Shown here: positions 9,982 to 19,073 of the stretch, in pieces
Position numbering within the stretch: position 1 is the first letter of the stretch
How the letters are laid out: every line of letters begins with the position of its first letter
Source of the DNA: an uncultured Acetobacteraceae bacterium
GTDB taxonomy: Bacteria; Pseudomonadota; Alphaproteobacteria; Acetobacterales; Acetobacteraceae
NCBI GenBank assembly: GCA_946476985.1
Contig: CAMKWS010000004.1
Coordinates: 1 to 64,000 of the forward strand
Reading direction: 5' to 3'
DNA length: 64,000 nucleotides
The notes under the pieces: generated by a model
Databases searched by the model: none
What the model was told of the DNA's origin: nothing
The model's input: the letters and a program-made list of their open reading frames with translations, nothing else
Translations under genes and position numbers: made by a program

Positions 9982-11427
9982 ATGACGATTCAGGCTTCAT
10001 ATTTACCATTGTCTTTACGGCTGGACCAAACGCAGGCACTCCTTGTGGGAGGAGGACAGGTTGCTGCACATAAGGTGCGTCTGTTGTTGGGCCGCTGTAA
10101 GACGATTTTGATATGGGCAGAAGCTTTACATCCAGAGTTAGAAGAGCTGGTGAAACAGGGGCGCGTTATTTTTCGACAAGGGCGCGTGGAAGAGACGGAA
10201 TTAGAGGCGGTGTTGCCTCAAACCGGCCTTATATTTGCCGCAACGGATGATGAAGCGGTTAATCAGCTCGTATCTCATTGTGCTCATGCACATCATGTTC
10301 CTGTATGTGTAGTGGATAATCCTAAACTTTCGAGCTTTATTACCCCAGCTTTGGTAGATCGTTCGCCGGTGCAGGTGGCGATTACGACAGGTGGAGCTTC
10401 TCCTGTATTAGCACGGCGCTTGAGGCAACAGATAGAAGCGCTGCTGCCTGCACGGATGGGCGAAGCGGCGAGTTTTATGCAGCGGCAGCGTGAATGGTTG
10501 AAGAAACGCTTGCCAGATATGAAAATGCGCCAGCGTGTGTGGGAAGCCTTTGTTGATGGCGCTGCTTATGAGGCTGCTTTGGCGGGAGAAGATAACCGTG
10601 CCAAAGAAGGGTTAGAGCGTCTCGTAGAACAAGCCGAAGAGGGGGGGCAAGCTAGGCAAGGTGAGGTGTGGCTTGTCGGTGCGGGGCCGGGTAACCCCGA
10701 TTGGCTGACATTGGCGGCACTACGATTGATGCAGAATGCGGACACGGTTTTATATGATAATCTTGTGGCTCCAGAGATATTAGACCGTGTGCGTCGAGAT
10801 GCAGAGCGGGTGTATGTGGGAAAGAAGAAGAGCCATCATACTCTGCCACAAAGTGAGATTGAGGCTGAACTCTTGCGGCGGGCCCAGCGTGGAGAACGTG
10901 TGCTGAGGTTGAAGGGGGGAGACCCCTTTGTGTTTGGTCGCGGTGGTGAGGAGATGGAAGGGCTGTTAGCTGCGAATGTACCTGTGCGGGTTGTCCCGGG
11001 TATTACAGCGGCAAATGGTTGTGCAGCAGCAGCGGGAATTCCACTTACGCATCGTGAGTGTGCGCAAAGCTGCATTATGGTGACAGGTCATGCCCGGGCT
11101 GATGGAAGCTTGAACTTGCATTGGCCAAGCTTAGCCCGGCATGGGCAAACTGTTGTAATTTATATGGGTTTGACAGCGATTGATGAGCTGACGCGCCAGT
11201 TGCAGGCGCATGGCTTGCCAGCGGAATGGCCTGTAGCCGTTGTATATAAGGGGTCGTGCGCAGACCAACGCTGCGTTGTAGGCAGTTTGGGGACGATCTC
11301 AAGGGACGTAAAAGATCACGGTCTGAAAAGTCCTGTTTTAATTATTGTGGGGGAAGTGGTGCGTTACCGTGGTGAGGTGATGCAGGCTGTATCCGCTCTA
11401 CCTACAGCTAAGGAGGCTGATAAATGA
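9982..11427 (+). CDS. cysG: Siroheme synthase CysG (dehydrogenase/ferrochelatase plus uroporphyrinogen-III methyltransferase)
   Basis: Makes siroheme, the cofactor of sulfite reductase. Residues 1-220 are the precorrin-2 dehydrogenase/sirohydrochlorin ferrochelatase module with the Rossmann motif LLVGGGQVAAHK and ATDDEAVN. From about 228 comes the SAM-dependent methyltransferase module: VWLVGAGPGNPDWLTL, YDNLV, LRLKGGDPFVFGRGGEE and VVPGITAANGCAAAAGIPLTHR. 481 aa, like E. coli CysG (457). ATG at 9982. The last bases overlap the next gene (ATGA), so it forms an operon with DUF2849, cysI and DUF934. Confidence 0.96.
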   Translation: MTIQASYLPLSLRLDQTQALLVGGGQVAAHKVRLLLGRCKTILIWAEALHPELEELVKQGRVIFRQGRVEETELEAVLPQTGLIFAATDDEAVNQLVSHCAHAHHVPVCVVDNPKLSSFITPALVDRSPVQVAITTGGASPVLARRLRQQIEALLPARMGEAASFMQRQREWLKKRLPDMKMRQRVWEAFVDGAAYEAALAGEDNRAKEGLERLVEQAEEGGQARQGEVWLVGAGPGNPDWLTLAALRLMQNADTVLYDNLVAPEILDRVRRDAERVYVGKKKSHHTLPQSEIEAELLRRAQRGERVLRLKGGDPFVFGRGGEEMEGLLAANVPVRVVPGITAANGCAAAAGIPLTHRECAQSCIMVTGHARADGSLNLHWPSLARHGQTVVIYMGLTAIDELTRQLQAHGLPAEWPVAVVYKGSCADQRCVVGSLGTISRDVKDHGLKSPVLIIVGEVVRYRGEVMQAVSALPTAKEADK

Positions 11428-11762
11428 AACGCTTGCCCCGCCCCAAAGAAGGGGAAACACTGCTGGTGACGGCAAATCGTCTGCTTGATGGGCGCATAGT
11501 CTGGCTGGATGAATCTCAGAAATGGTGCGACCATATTTCACAAGCTGGCCAGTTCTCTTATGAAGAGGCCGAGACAGCTTTAAAGGTGGCCCAAGAGAGC
11601 AGCGCTCAGCAAGAGGTTGTGGGGGTGTATGAGGTGCTTGCACAGGCTGGCACGCCTCCTCAACCGGTGACGATGCGTGAGAAGATTCGCGCCTATGGGC
11701 CCACGAGCCATCCTGATTTTATGTACGATCACGCAACTTCATCGCAGGAGACGCATTCATGA
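11424..11762 (+). CDS. DUF2849 family protein in the sulfite reductase operon
   Basis: 112-aa small soluble protein that I place in the DUF2849 family from its N-terminus (LLVTANRLLDGRIVWLDESQKWCDHI) and its place between cysG and cysI, where alphaproteobacteria commonly carry it. It has no membrane segment; it has one Cys (residue 34) and no metal-binding pattern. It overlaps cysG by ATGA and cysI by ATGA, so synthesis is probably coupled. The molecular function is unknown; a role in reductase assembly or electron delivery is only a guess from location. Confidence 0.8.
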   Translation: MKRLPRPKEGETLLVTANRLLDGRIVWLDESQKWCDHISQAGQFSYEEAETALKVAQESSAQQEVVGVYEVLAQAGTPPQPVTMREKIRAYGPTSHPDFMYDHATSSQETHS

Positions 11763-13429
11763 CACAGCCGGTTGGTCACTATCAATATGATGTGCAGGAT
11801 AAGCGTTTCCTCCAAGAGCGTATCGCAGAGTTTGAGGATCAAATTCGCCGGCGTTTGTCAGGAGAGCTGAGCGAGGAAGAATTTAAGCCATTACGGCTGA
11901 TGAACGGTATTTATTTGCAGCTGCATGCTTATATGCTGCGTGTTGCTATCCCTTATGGGGTATTAGATAGCCGCCAGCTGCATAAACTGGCCGATATTGC
12001 GGCACGGTATGACCGGGATTATGGGCATTTTACCACCCGGCAGAATATTCAGTTTAACTGGATCGCTCTAGAGGATGTGCCTGCTATTCTGCGGGAGCTG
12101 GCTGAGGTGGATATGCATGCCATCCAAACCAGCGGTAATTGTATCCGTAACGTTACATCAGATGAATTTGCGGGTGCCGCTGCTGATGAATTGATGGACC
12201 CTCGTGTGCATGCTGAGATTGTGCGGCAATGGTCTACCTTACATCCTGAATTTACGTTTTTGCCCCGTAAATTTAAGATTGCGATTTCTGGCAGCCCAGA
12301 AGACCGTGTGGCGGCGCGCTTTCATGATATTGGCCTGTTGGCACGTCCGAGTGAGGCGGGGCCACTTTTCCGGCTATTTGTAGGCGGTGGGTTAGGGCGC
12401 ACCCCCGTTGTGGGGCAGGAGCTATTTGATTCTGTAAAGGAAGAGGACCTACTTGCGACATTAGAGGCTGTGTTGCGTGTCTATAATACATATGGGCGGC
12501 GCGATAATCTCTATAAAGCGCGTTTGAAGATTCTCGTACAGACTATTGGCATTGAGGCCTTCCGCAAAGCGGTGGAGGAAGAACTCTCCCGCATGGATAA
12601 AGCGGCCTATAAATTAACGGCTGAGCATGTAGCACAAATCCGTACACGTTTTGCGGCGCCAGAATTGCAGGCACCTACACAAGCTGATGCTGCTTTAGAG
12701 CAAGCAAAAGCAGCAGACCCAGCCTTTGCACGTTGGGTTGCGAGCAATACACATCCCCATTGGGATGAGGGGCATATTTGCGCAGTGGTATCGCTTAAAA
12801 CGCCGGGTGCTATCCCAGGGGATGTGACATCAGCGCAGATGCATGGCCTTGCTGATCTTGCTGAGCGTTATGCGTTTGGTGAAGTGCGCATCACGCATTT
12901 GCAAAATGTGGTTCTTGGTCATGTGCGGAAAGATCAGCTTCATGCTCTATGGCAGGGTCTGCAAAAGATTGATCTTGCGGCACCGAATGTCGGGTTGATT
13001 AGCGATATCGTCAGCTGCCCGGGGCTGGATTATTGCAACTTGGCGAATGCGCGCTCTCTTCCTTTAGCGCAGAAGCTGGGGGCTCGTTTTGGTGATGCTG
13101 ATTTGCAGGCGGAGATTGGAGCGTTGAGCATCCATATGTCCGGTTGCATTAATGCCTGTGGGCACCATCATGTGGGTAATATTGGTCTTTTAGGGGTCGA
13201 TAAACGTGGTGCAGAAACATACCAGATTCTTCTTGGTGGGCAGGCGGGTGAGCATGCCAATATCGGGGGCATTTTAGGGCCGTCTTTTGCTGAGGATGAT
13301 GCCGTGGATGCTGTGGCGCGGATTGTTGATTTCTATCTTGAGCGCCGGCAGGGGGGAGAGAGTTTCCTCGCTGTGTTAGAGCGTCTGGGTTTAGCTGCAT
13401 TTAAGGAGGTGGCTTATGAAACTGTTTGA
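11759..13429 (+). CDS. cysI: Sulfite (or nitrite/sulfite) reductase hemoprotein
   Basis: Six-electron reduction of sulfite to sulfide in the cytoplasm using siroheme and a 4Fe-4S cluster. The cluster ligands are visible: C420 and C426 in SCPGLDYCNLA, and C463 and C467 in SGCINACGHHHVGNIG. The siroheme-contact segment TTRQNIQFNWI lies near residue 95. 556 aa with the usual duplicated ferredoxin-reductase-like architecture. It follows DUF2849 with ATGA overlap and overlaps DUF934 by 14 bp. No cysJ-like flavoprotein is in the window, so the electron donor is unclear. Pairing with cysG and nearby cysK favours sulfite over nitrite as substrate. Confidence 0.93.
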   Translation: MTQPVGHYQYDVQDKRFLQERIAEFEDQIRRRLSGELSEEEFKPLRLMNGIYLQLHAYMLRVAIPYGVLDSRQLHKLADIAARYDRDYGHFTTRQNIQFNWIALEDVPAILRELAEVDMHAIQTSGNCIRNVTSDEFAGAAADELMDPRVHAEIVRQWSTLHPEFTFLPRKFKIAISGSPEDRVAARFHDIGLLARPSEAGPLFRLFVGGGLGRTPVVGQELFDSVKEEDLLATLEAVLRVYNTYGRRDNLYKARLKILVQTIGIEAFRKAVEEELSRMDKAAYKLTAEHVAQIRTRFAAPELQAPTQADAALEQAKAADPAFARWVASNTHPHWDEGHICAVVSLKTPGAIPGDVTSAQMHGLADLAERYAFGEVRITHLQNVVLGHVRKDQLHALWQGLQKIDLAAPNVGLISDIVSCPGLDYCNLANARSLPLAQKLGARFGDADLQAEIGALSIHMSGCINACGHHHVGNIGLLGVDKRGAETYQILLGGQAGEHANIGGILGPSFAEDDAVDAVARIVDFYLERRQGGESFLAVLERLGLAAFKEVAYETV

Positions 13430-13820
13430 ATTGAGCCACCGCACCCTTCAGCCGGTGGATGTAAAAGTTGTGCCGTTTAAAGAGTGGCAAGAGAACCAAG
13501 AAGGCACAGCCATTAGCCTCGCACAGGATGTGTCTTTAGATGATGTGCGGCCTTTCTTGGGGCAATTAACGCTTATCGTTTTGGAGTTTCCTGTGTTTCG
13601 GGATGGGCGTGCTTTTACGCAAGCCCGGTCACTGCGTGAATATGAGCATTATGAAGGTGAGATCCGTGCTCGTGGCCATGTGATTCCTGATCAGGCCATT
13701 CATCTTCAGCGTTGCGGGTTTGATAGTGTTGAACTGTCTGATGAGGCTCGCGTCGAAGAATGGACAGCACAGCTCAATCGTTATCAGTTTTATTATCAAA
13801 AGGTCGCAGGGCAGAGCTAA
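13416..13820 (+). CDS. DUF934 family protein in the sulfite reductase operon
   Basis: 134-aa protein of the DUF934 type, which accompanies sulfite reductase in many proteobacteria. The segment LIVLEFPVFRDGRAFTQARSLREYEHYEGEIRARGHV is the recognisable core. It is predicted cytoplasmic, with one Cys (residue 102). The start overlaps the end of cysI by 14 bp, preceded by an AAGGAGG ribosome site inside cysI, so the two are translated together. Last gene of the operon, closed by the hairpin at 13845. The function is not established. Confidence 0.85.
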   Translation: MKLFELSHRTLQPVDVKVVPFKEWQENQEGTAISLAQDVSLDDVRPFLGQLTLIVLEFPVFRDGRAFTQARSLREYEHYEGEIRARGHVIPDQAIHLQRCGFDSVELSDEARVEEWTAQLNRYQFYYQKVAGQS

Positions 13821-13844
13821 GAGCTGCATTATACTGCGAGAAAG

Positions 13845-13875
13845 AAAAGGGGAGCTTTGAAAGGCTCCCCTTTTT
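13845..13875. terminator. Bidirectional terminator between DUF934 and TonB receptor
   Basis: Perfect 11-bp stem AAAAGGGGAGC (13845-13855) / GCTCCCCTTTT (13864-13874), 8-base loop, with T runs on both strands. It serves the sulfite reductase operon from the left and the TonB-receptor operon from the right. Confidence 0.92.
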
Positions 13876-13876
13876 A

Positions 13877-16303
13877 TTAGAACTCGCCTCGGATAGAGCC
13901 GAAGAACTGGCGAGGCGCCCCCAGTAGGATGGACTGGTTATTATAAGCAGCGCCTCCACTATTATCCATCGTGAAGCCATTTTGCCCCATGGTGGAGACG
14001 TAATGGGTGTTGGCGAGGTTATAGATGTTAAAGGCGAAGACAATTTTACGTGGGCCGAACACCGCTTGTGAAGTCGGGCTGGCCGTACGCAATGTGTAAG
14101 ACAACCCAAAATTAGCGAGCCAATAAGAGGGGATTTTATAATCTCCTACATAGTCGAAGCTACGCTTACCGTAATATTGGGCATCAACATATGCGCGGAG
14201 GTTCTTCCACTCATAAGCGAGGCGGGATTTATACATAAAGCTAGGATAAGCGACTACCTGCTTGCCACGGGTAGCATAGAGGACACCACCACTGCGGATA
14301 TCTTGGTCATATGTCGCTTTATTATAGCTGATGCTATTAAAGAGAGAGAGGCCTGGCAGGGGGGTAATGGTGATGGCACCATCAACCCCATTCATTGTCA
14401 CGCCCCCAACATTTTGCACTGTGGAGGTGTTGTTGGTGAGGATGGAGCCCGCCCCCGCACTGCCGAGAATTTGCTGTAGGCGGTTACGGAAGTTGGTGCG
14501 GTAGAGGTAAAGGCTGCTTTGAATGAGCTGGTCTGTATAGCGATAGCCCGCAGCGAATGTCCAAGCCGTTTCAGGGCGGAGATTATCCTTCGTGGCATTA
14601 TACGCTACTTGCGAGACAGCAAAGGGTGAGTTGCTCGAATTATAGCCGGATTGCGCATAAGCATGGGCATTTTCAGAAATATCAACAAAAAGCTCATGGT
14701 TATGAAGGAAGTGCCAATCCGCACTTATATGCGGCAGAAAGGCTTCGGCTGTTGTTAGGCCAACACCGCTGGCCAAGGTAGGGAAGCGGGGCTCCCAGTT
14801 TGTCGCATGACCAACGCGTGTTGTGTTGAGGATAGATTTGAAGCCAAAATGTAGCGCAAGTGAACGGATAGGGTGATAGGTATCCTGCACGAAGGCTGTA
14901 AAGCTGTTGGTGTTATATTTCTGCCCCCATAATGTGCGTGATGGCACACCGCGGAAGCTTCCAAAAGGATTGAGAGGAGTAGCATCCTCAGAGTTGGGCT
15001 GCTGATACGCATAGGCGTAGGATGAATATTGGTTATTTTCATACCATAGGCCTGCAGAGAGATCATTTTGCTTGAGGTGATAATCGAGCGATGTAATACC
15101 GCCGAAGCGCTCAATCGCTGGGCGGCGGACCTGCTCAAAAATAGGCCCGCCATTGAGTTGCACTGTGTCTACGCCATTTTGGTATGCGTATGGGCTGGCA
15201 TAAGTGCCGTGGCCTGTTTCTTCATGGCCGTAGAAATTGGTCTTCCATTTTAATTTGTCTGTTAGTGCGAGATCTGCAGTGATCCCGCCGAACATGTCGG
15301 ATGAAGACGCAGTACTATCGTAATAAGAGGCATCTTTCGGGTCGGTTAGGCCACTATAGGAGGCAGGATACTGCCCTTGTGCTGCACGATATGCATTACG
15401 CCATGCGTTAGGTTTGCCGTAGAAATTATCAAGTTTCGTACCGTACTGGTCGAGCCAACTTGGTGAGTAATCTTGATAATTGACCATCTGGAGGGCGTCC
15501 CAGTCGAAGAACGCTGTAATTTGACTATGTTCCCCAACCGGTTGGACAAGTTTGGCATTGACCTGTTGCATAAACTGGTCGCCGCTGCCTTTCCATTTTT
15601 CGCCTTGGTTACGCATATAGGAGACGAAGAATTTCGTACCGCTTTTATTAAGTTGGCCGGAATCAACACGAAAGAAAGAATGAAAGAGTGCATTGCTTCC
15701 AAAGGTTTGTGCGACAGTGCCACCTGTATGGTTGCTCGGTGTGCTGGAGATGTAGTTGATGCTACCACCGAGATTATTCGTACTCGCTGTACCCTCAGCG
15801 CCCGCACTTTGGGTGACATCAAGTCGCTCTACATTTTCAGATGAGATCGCTTGTAAGGGATTAAGCCCGTTATAGTTACGGAAGGTTGGCTCACCCAGTG
15901 GCATACCATCCAATGTCATGCCGATCTCGTTTTCAATAAAACCGTGCATGTAAACTTGGGTGGAGTAGGTATCAATGCCCTGAGGGTCGTCTGATTGGAA
16001 TTGCACGCCGGGCATTTGGGCGAGGGTGCGAAGTGGGTTAGAGCCGGGCACCTGTTGCTCAAGCTGTTTACGCCCGAGGATGAGAGCTGTTCCCTGAGCA
16101 ACATGGCGGGTGTGGATGGATAATGTTTCACTGCCACCAGAAAGAGAAGCCTTTTTACGGTGCGGTGCGGCTTTTTGTTTAGAGGGTTTGGCGTTTTCGG
16201 TAGAGGGCACTTGCGGCGTCAAAGAAGCTGCCTTGGCCGTAACAATCAAAGGCAGGGAGAGGCTTGTTAGTCCTAGCCAGAGAAGGGATCTATGTGTCGT
16301 CAT
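13877..16303 (-). CDS. TonB-dependent outer-membrane receptor
   Basis: 808-aa receptor. Signal peptide at about residues 1-26 (LLWLGLTSLSLPLIVTAKAA), then a Pro/Lys-rich linker and a possible TonB box near ETLSIH (about 59-64). The plug domain follows (GSNPLRTLAQMPGVQFQSDDPQGIDTY, then MTLDGMPLGEPTFRNYNG and VERLDVTQSAGAEGTASTNNLGGSINY), then a 22-strand-type barrel ending in aromatic F (GSIRGEF), as expected for Bam recognition. It lies 65 bp after a permease and TauD gene on the same strand, so it is likely co-transcribed with them. The substrate is not readable; a sulfur compound is suggested by neighbours, but ferric siderophores are the commonest ligand of the class. Confidence 0.92.
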   Translation of the reverse strand: MTTHRSLLWLGLTSLSLPLIVTAKAASLTPQVPSTENAKPSKQKAAPHRKKASLSGGSETLSIHTRHVAQGTALILGRKQLEQQVPGSNPLRTLAQMPGVQFQSDDPQGIDTYSTQVYMHGFIENEIGMTLDGMPLGEPTFRNYNGLNPLQAISSENVERLDVTQSAGAEGTASTNNLGGSINYISSTPSNHTGGTVAQTFGSNALFHSFFRVDSGQLNKSGTKFFVSYMRNQGEKWKGSGDQFMQQVNAKLVQPVGEHSQITAFFDWDALQMVNYQDYSPSWLDQYGTKLDNFYGKPNAWRNAYRAAQGQYPASYSGLTDPKDASYYDSTASSSDMFGGITADLALTDKLKWKTNFYGHEETGHGTYASPYAYQNGVDTVQLNGGPIFEQVRRPAIERFGGITSLDYHLKQNDLSAGLWYENNQYSSYAYAYQQPNSEDATPLNPFGSFRGVPSRTLWGQKYNTNSFTAFVQDTYHPIRSLALHFGFKSILNTTRVGHATNWEPRFPTLASGVGLTTAEAFLPHISADWHFLHNHELFVDISENAHAYAQSGYNSSNSPFAVSQVAYNATKDNLRPETAWTFAAGYRYTDQLIQSSLYLYRTNFRNRLQQILGSAGAGSILTNNTSTVQNVGGVTMNGVDGAITITPLPGLSLFNSISYNKATYDQDIRSGGVLYATRGKQVVAYPSFMYKSRLAYEWKNLRAYVDAQYYGKRSFDYVGDYKIPSYWLANFGLSYTLRTASPTSQAVFGPRKIVFAFNIYNLANTHYVSTMGQNGFTMDNSGGAAYNNQSILLGAPRQFFGSIRGEF

Positions 16304-16368
16304 GATCGTATCCGTTTACGGCAATGTTTTGTGGCTGTGCGGGGTGGTGGGGGATAAAGCGGGGTAGG

Positions 16369-17715
16369 TTAACAACAGCGTTTCTTTATTGCCAAAAAAC
16401 TCACCAAACTTAAAAGAATAATTACAGCAAGAGAGAGTAAGGCATCTGTCCGTGCGCCGGGTAGAAAGAGCAGAATAATCCCTAGAAGAGGGATGAGGAT
16501 GGTCAATATCTGTGCAAGCCGAGGGTGATGTGCAGCATCATTCCTGCTGGCCCAGAGCCAATAAGACACGGCAACCATGAAATAGATAAAGAGAATTAGC
16601 CCTCCCGATGATCCTAAAAGAATGGGATAGAGTTTCTCTGGTGAGCCAATAGCTGCGGCAATAACGGCCAGCTCAAGCAAGGTTGTAAGCCGAAGTGACC
16701 ACAAGGGCACTTGCCGGGATGTCTCATAAGTCAGTTTCTGCGGGGCTAAGCCAAGGCCTGCAAGCTCCTTCATCGTGCGTGAGACCACATAAACAGCGGA
16801 ATTCAAGCAAGAGAGAACAGCGACTAAGGTCACAGCAATGGCAGCATAACGTGCGAGCGGGATATTGAGATATTGTAGAACGCTTAGGAAAGGAGATTGC
16901 CCAACTTTAATGGCATCCCACGGGAGGAGTGAGATAATGACCAAAACCGAGCCTGCATAAAAGAACAAGACTTGCAGAGGCAGCCGCCGCATGGTGCGGG
17001 CAATAGCTCGTAAGGGGCGGTCACTATCCGTTGCGGCAATGATAGCAATTTCGCATCCGGTGAAGGTTTGTACAATCATAGGAATAGCCCCGATGACAGC
17101 CCAGCTGCCTTTAGGGAAGAGCCCGCCATGAGTGGTGATTGTGTCAAAGGAGCGTGCAAAAGGGTGGCCAGAGAGCAGGAGCCAACCAAGGCCCAGAGCA
17201 ATGAAGCCGCCCAGAAAGAAGAGTTTAAAGATAGAAAGACCGGTTTCGGCTTGCCCATAATGGCGGAGAGAGAGACGGTTTATGGTCCATGCCGCAGCAA
17301 CGAGGACAAGTGCCCCCCAGATGGGGGGAATATGTGTTAGAGAGGCAATAATCATGCCTCCTGCAACAGCTTGTGCTCCTGCGGTGACAGCCCACAGGAA
17401 GGCGTAGCTCCAGCCCGTGATGAACCCAGCGCGCAGGCTTGCATGCGTAGCGATATGGCTAATGAAGGAGCCGCGGCCCCGTGCATGAATGGCCAACCCG
17501 CCAAGCAGACGCATCACCAACCAGACAACGAGCCCTGCTCCGAGATAGGAGAGGAGAACCGCCGGGCCAGCAGCAGCAATGGTGGCAGATGTCCCTACAA
17601 ATAGGCCCGCCCCAATAATCCCTCCGATAGAAATCATCGCGACATGGAGGCCAACAAGGCGATTAGCCCCGTTTTGTGTTGGGGTTGAGGGGGTGTGAGA
17701 CGGGGCCTGGGACAT
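16369..17715 (-). CDS. APC-family amino acid permease
   Basis: 448-aa inner-membrane transporter with about 12 hydrophobic segments. It has the family N-terminal motif GLHVAMISIGGIIGAGLFVGTSATIAAAGPAVLLSYLGAG and the internal FTGCEIAIIAATDSDRPLRAIARTMRRLPLQV loop typical of the AAT branch (GabP/ProY-like). It starts 9 bp after the stop of the TauD gene on the same strand, so the two are surely co-expressed. The substrate is unknown; taurine or another amino-sulfonate would fit the neighbour, but this is inference. It ends with a Lys-Arg-Cys-Cys tail. Confidence 0.9.
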   Translation of the reverse strand: MSQAPSHTPSTPTQNGANRLVGLHVAMISIGGIIGAGLFVGTSATIAAAGPAVLLSYLGAGLVVWLVMRLLGGLAIHARGRGSFISHIATHASLRAGFITGWSYAFLWAVTAGAQAVAGGMIIASLTHIPPIWGALVLVAAAWTINRLSLRHYGQAETGLSIFKLFFLGGFIALGLGWLLLSGHPFARSFDTITTHGGLFPKGSWAVIGAIPMIVQTFTGCEIAIIAATDSDRPLRAIARTMRRLPLQVLFFYAGSVLVIISLLPWDAIKVGQSPFLSVLQYLNIPLARYAAIAVTLVAVLSCLNSAVYVVSRTMKELAGLGLAPQKLTYETSRQVPLWSLRLTTLLELAVIAAAIGSPEKLYPILLGSSGGLILFIYFMVAVSYWLWASRNDAAHHPRLAQILTILIPLLGIILLFLPGARTDALLSLAVIILLSLVSFLAIKKRCC

Positions 17716-17724
17716 GACTCTGCC

Positions 17725-18645
17725 TTATCCTTTTTGAGGCGTAGGGCCGTAGGGTTGGTCACCAATAATGGTAACGCGGTTCATGATACGCCGGGCAGGG
17801 CGGTAATCATCAACAGCGTAATGCTGTGTGATACGATTATCCCAGAAGGCGACATCACCCTCTTCCCATCTCCAGCGGAGCGAAAACTCCGGTTTTGTGG
17901 CATGTTGGAGCAAATAAGCCAATAAGGAAGACTCTTCATCTGGCCCAAGTTCGTTAATTTTAGTGGTAAAGCCCTCATTAACAAATAGAGCCTTTTGTTG
18001 TGTTTCAGGATGAACACGTACAACAGGATGCGTTACAGGGGGGAAACGGTCGCGTGTTTCAGCCCATTTTTTGCGTTCTTCTTCTGTCCGCCCGTAGCGC
18101 GAGACAGGAAAGGAGTGGAGAAAGTCATGCTGAGCGGTGAGGCCATCAATCCGCTGTTTAATATCATCTGGCAGAGCATTATATGCAGCTGTACCGCTTG
18201 CCCATAACGTATCACCGCCGCCGGTTTCAGGCAGAAGACGAGGCGTTAAGACAGCCCCCATGGGTGGGTTTTTCTGAAAGGTGACATCTGTGTGCCATAG
18301 GGCATTATCTTTAAGGTCATTCTTTGCTGTATCTAGCACGATGGCTTCTGGTACATCAGGCACTGTTGGAAAGACAGGGTGGATATGTAGAGAGCCAAAA
18401 TTCTTAGCAAAGTCTCGCTGTTGAGGAGCCGAGAGTGTTTGCTTACGAAAGAAAATGACCTGATAACGCAGAAGTAGTTTGTGTATCTCGTCTTTTTGCG
18501 TTGTTGAAAGAGGGCGAGAGAGGTCAATCCCTTCAACTACTGCACCAATGGCAGGTGTGAGAGGTTTAGCTGTGAGTTGGTGTGTTGAGGATGGATGAAT
18601 GAAAGGAATAGGGGCGGGTGCAAAGGCTGTTGCTGTGGAAGACAT
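17725..18645 (-). CDS. TauD/TfdA-family alpha-ketoglutarate-dependent dioxygenase
   Basis: 306-aa Fe(II)/2-oxoglutarate oxygenase very like TauD. The motif WHTDVTFQKNPPMGAVLTP supplies iron ligands H118 and D120; GGGDTLWASGTAAYNALP follows; the distal His is H275 and the 2-oxoglutarate-binding Arg lies in YRPARRIMNR (285-290). Such enzymes release sulfite from taurine, other sulfonates or alkyl sulfates. It leads a three-gene operon with a permease and a TonB receptor, right beside the sulfite reductase operon, which supports a sulfur-scavenging role. Ribosome site GGAG lies 8 bases before the ATG. The exact substrate (taurine, sulfonate or sulfate ester) is open. Confidence 0.9.
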   Translation of the reverse strand: MSSTATAFAPAPIPFIHPSSTHQLTAKPLTPAIGAVVEGIDLSRPLSTTQKDEIHKLLLRYQVIFFRKQTLSAPQQRDFAKNFGSLHIHPVFPTVPDVPEAIVLDTAKNDLKDNALWHTDVTFQKNPPMGAVLTPRLLPETGGGDTLWASGTAAYNALPDDIKQRIDGLTAQHDFLHSFPVSRYGRTEEERKKWAETRDRFPPVTHPVVRVHPETQQKALFVNEGFTTKINELGPDEESSLLAYLLQHATKPEFSLRWRWEEGDVAFWDNRITQHYAVDDYRPARRIMNRVTIIGDQPYGPTPQKG

Positions 18646-19073
18646 GATAAGTACTCCGCTTATAACATATTAAAATAGTGATTTATAATAACCACGATTC
18701 TTATTGCTACTTTATGTAAAATTACATCTTTTAAAAGTTAAAAATGACTTATGGAGGGGGCATTCTTATAATTATATGTTTTTAAAGGATATTTTTTAGA
18801 AAAAAGAAACGTAATTAAGAGAGAACATATAGGAATATGGTACTCATATAATCACTATTATATTTTGTTATTTACGGTAAGGGATACTTTTCCGTGGAGG
18901 CATAAAAGCTATGCGTGGGCGGTAATGCTCGTAAAATCTAAGCGAAATGGCGGGAAAAGAGAGTTATTAATGAATGTTAAAATTCTTCCTTAAAAAGCTT
19001 TGATATATATCAAGGATCTTTCCTCAGGAGGGAGTAGCCTGAAATCACATCTTAGATCTTAAGGAGATGACAG
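18646..19073. other. Divergent intergenic region TauD / SDR
   Basis: 428 bp without a gene, AT-rich, carrying the promoters of the TauD operon (leftward) and the SDR gene (rightward). I could not assign a convincing sigma70 pair or operator. Near the right end is AAGGAG, the SDR ribosome site, about 7 bases before its ATG. Confidence 0.6.

Noticed and set aside
13877-16303. Cobalamin riboswitch controlling the TonB receptor
   Set aside because: Only 65 bp separate it from the permease gene and no B12-box-like conserved sequence is present.
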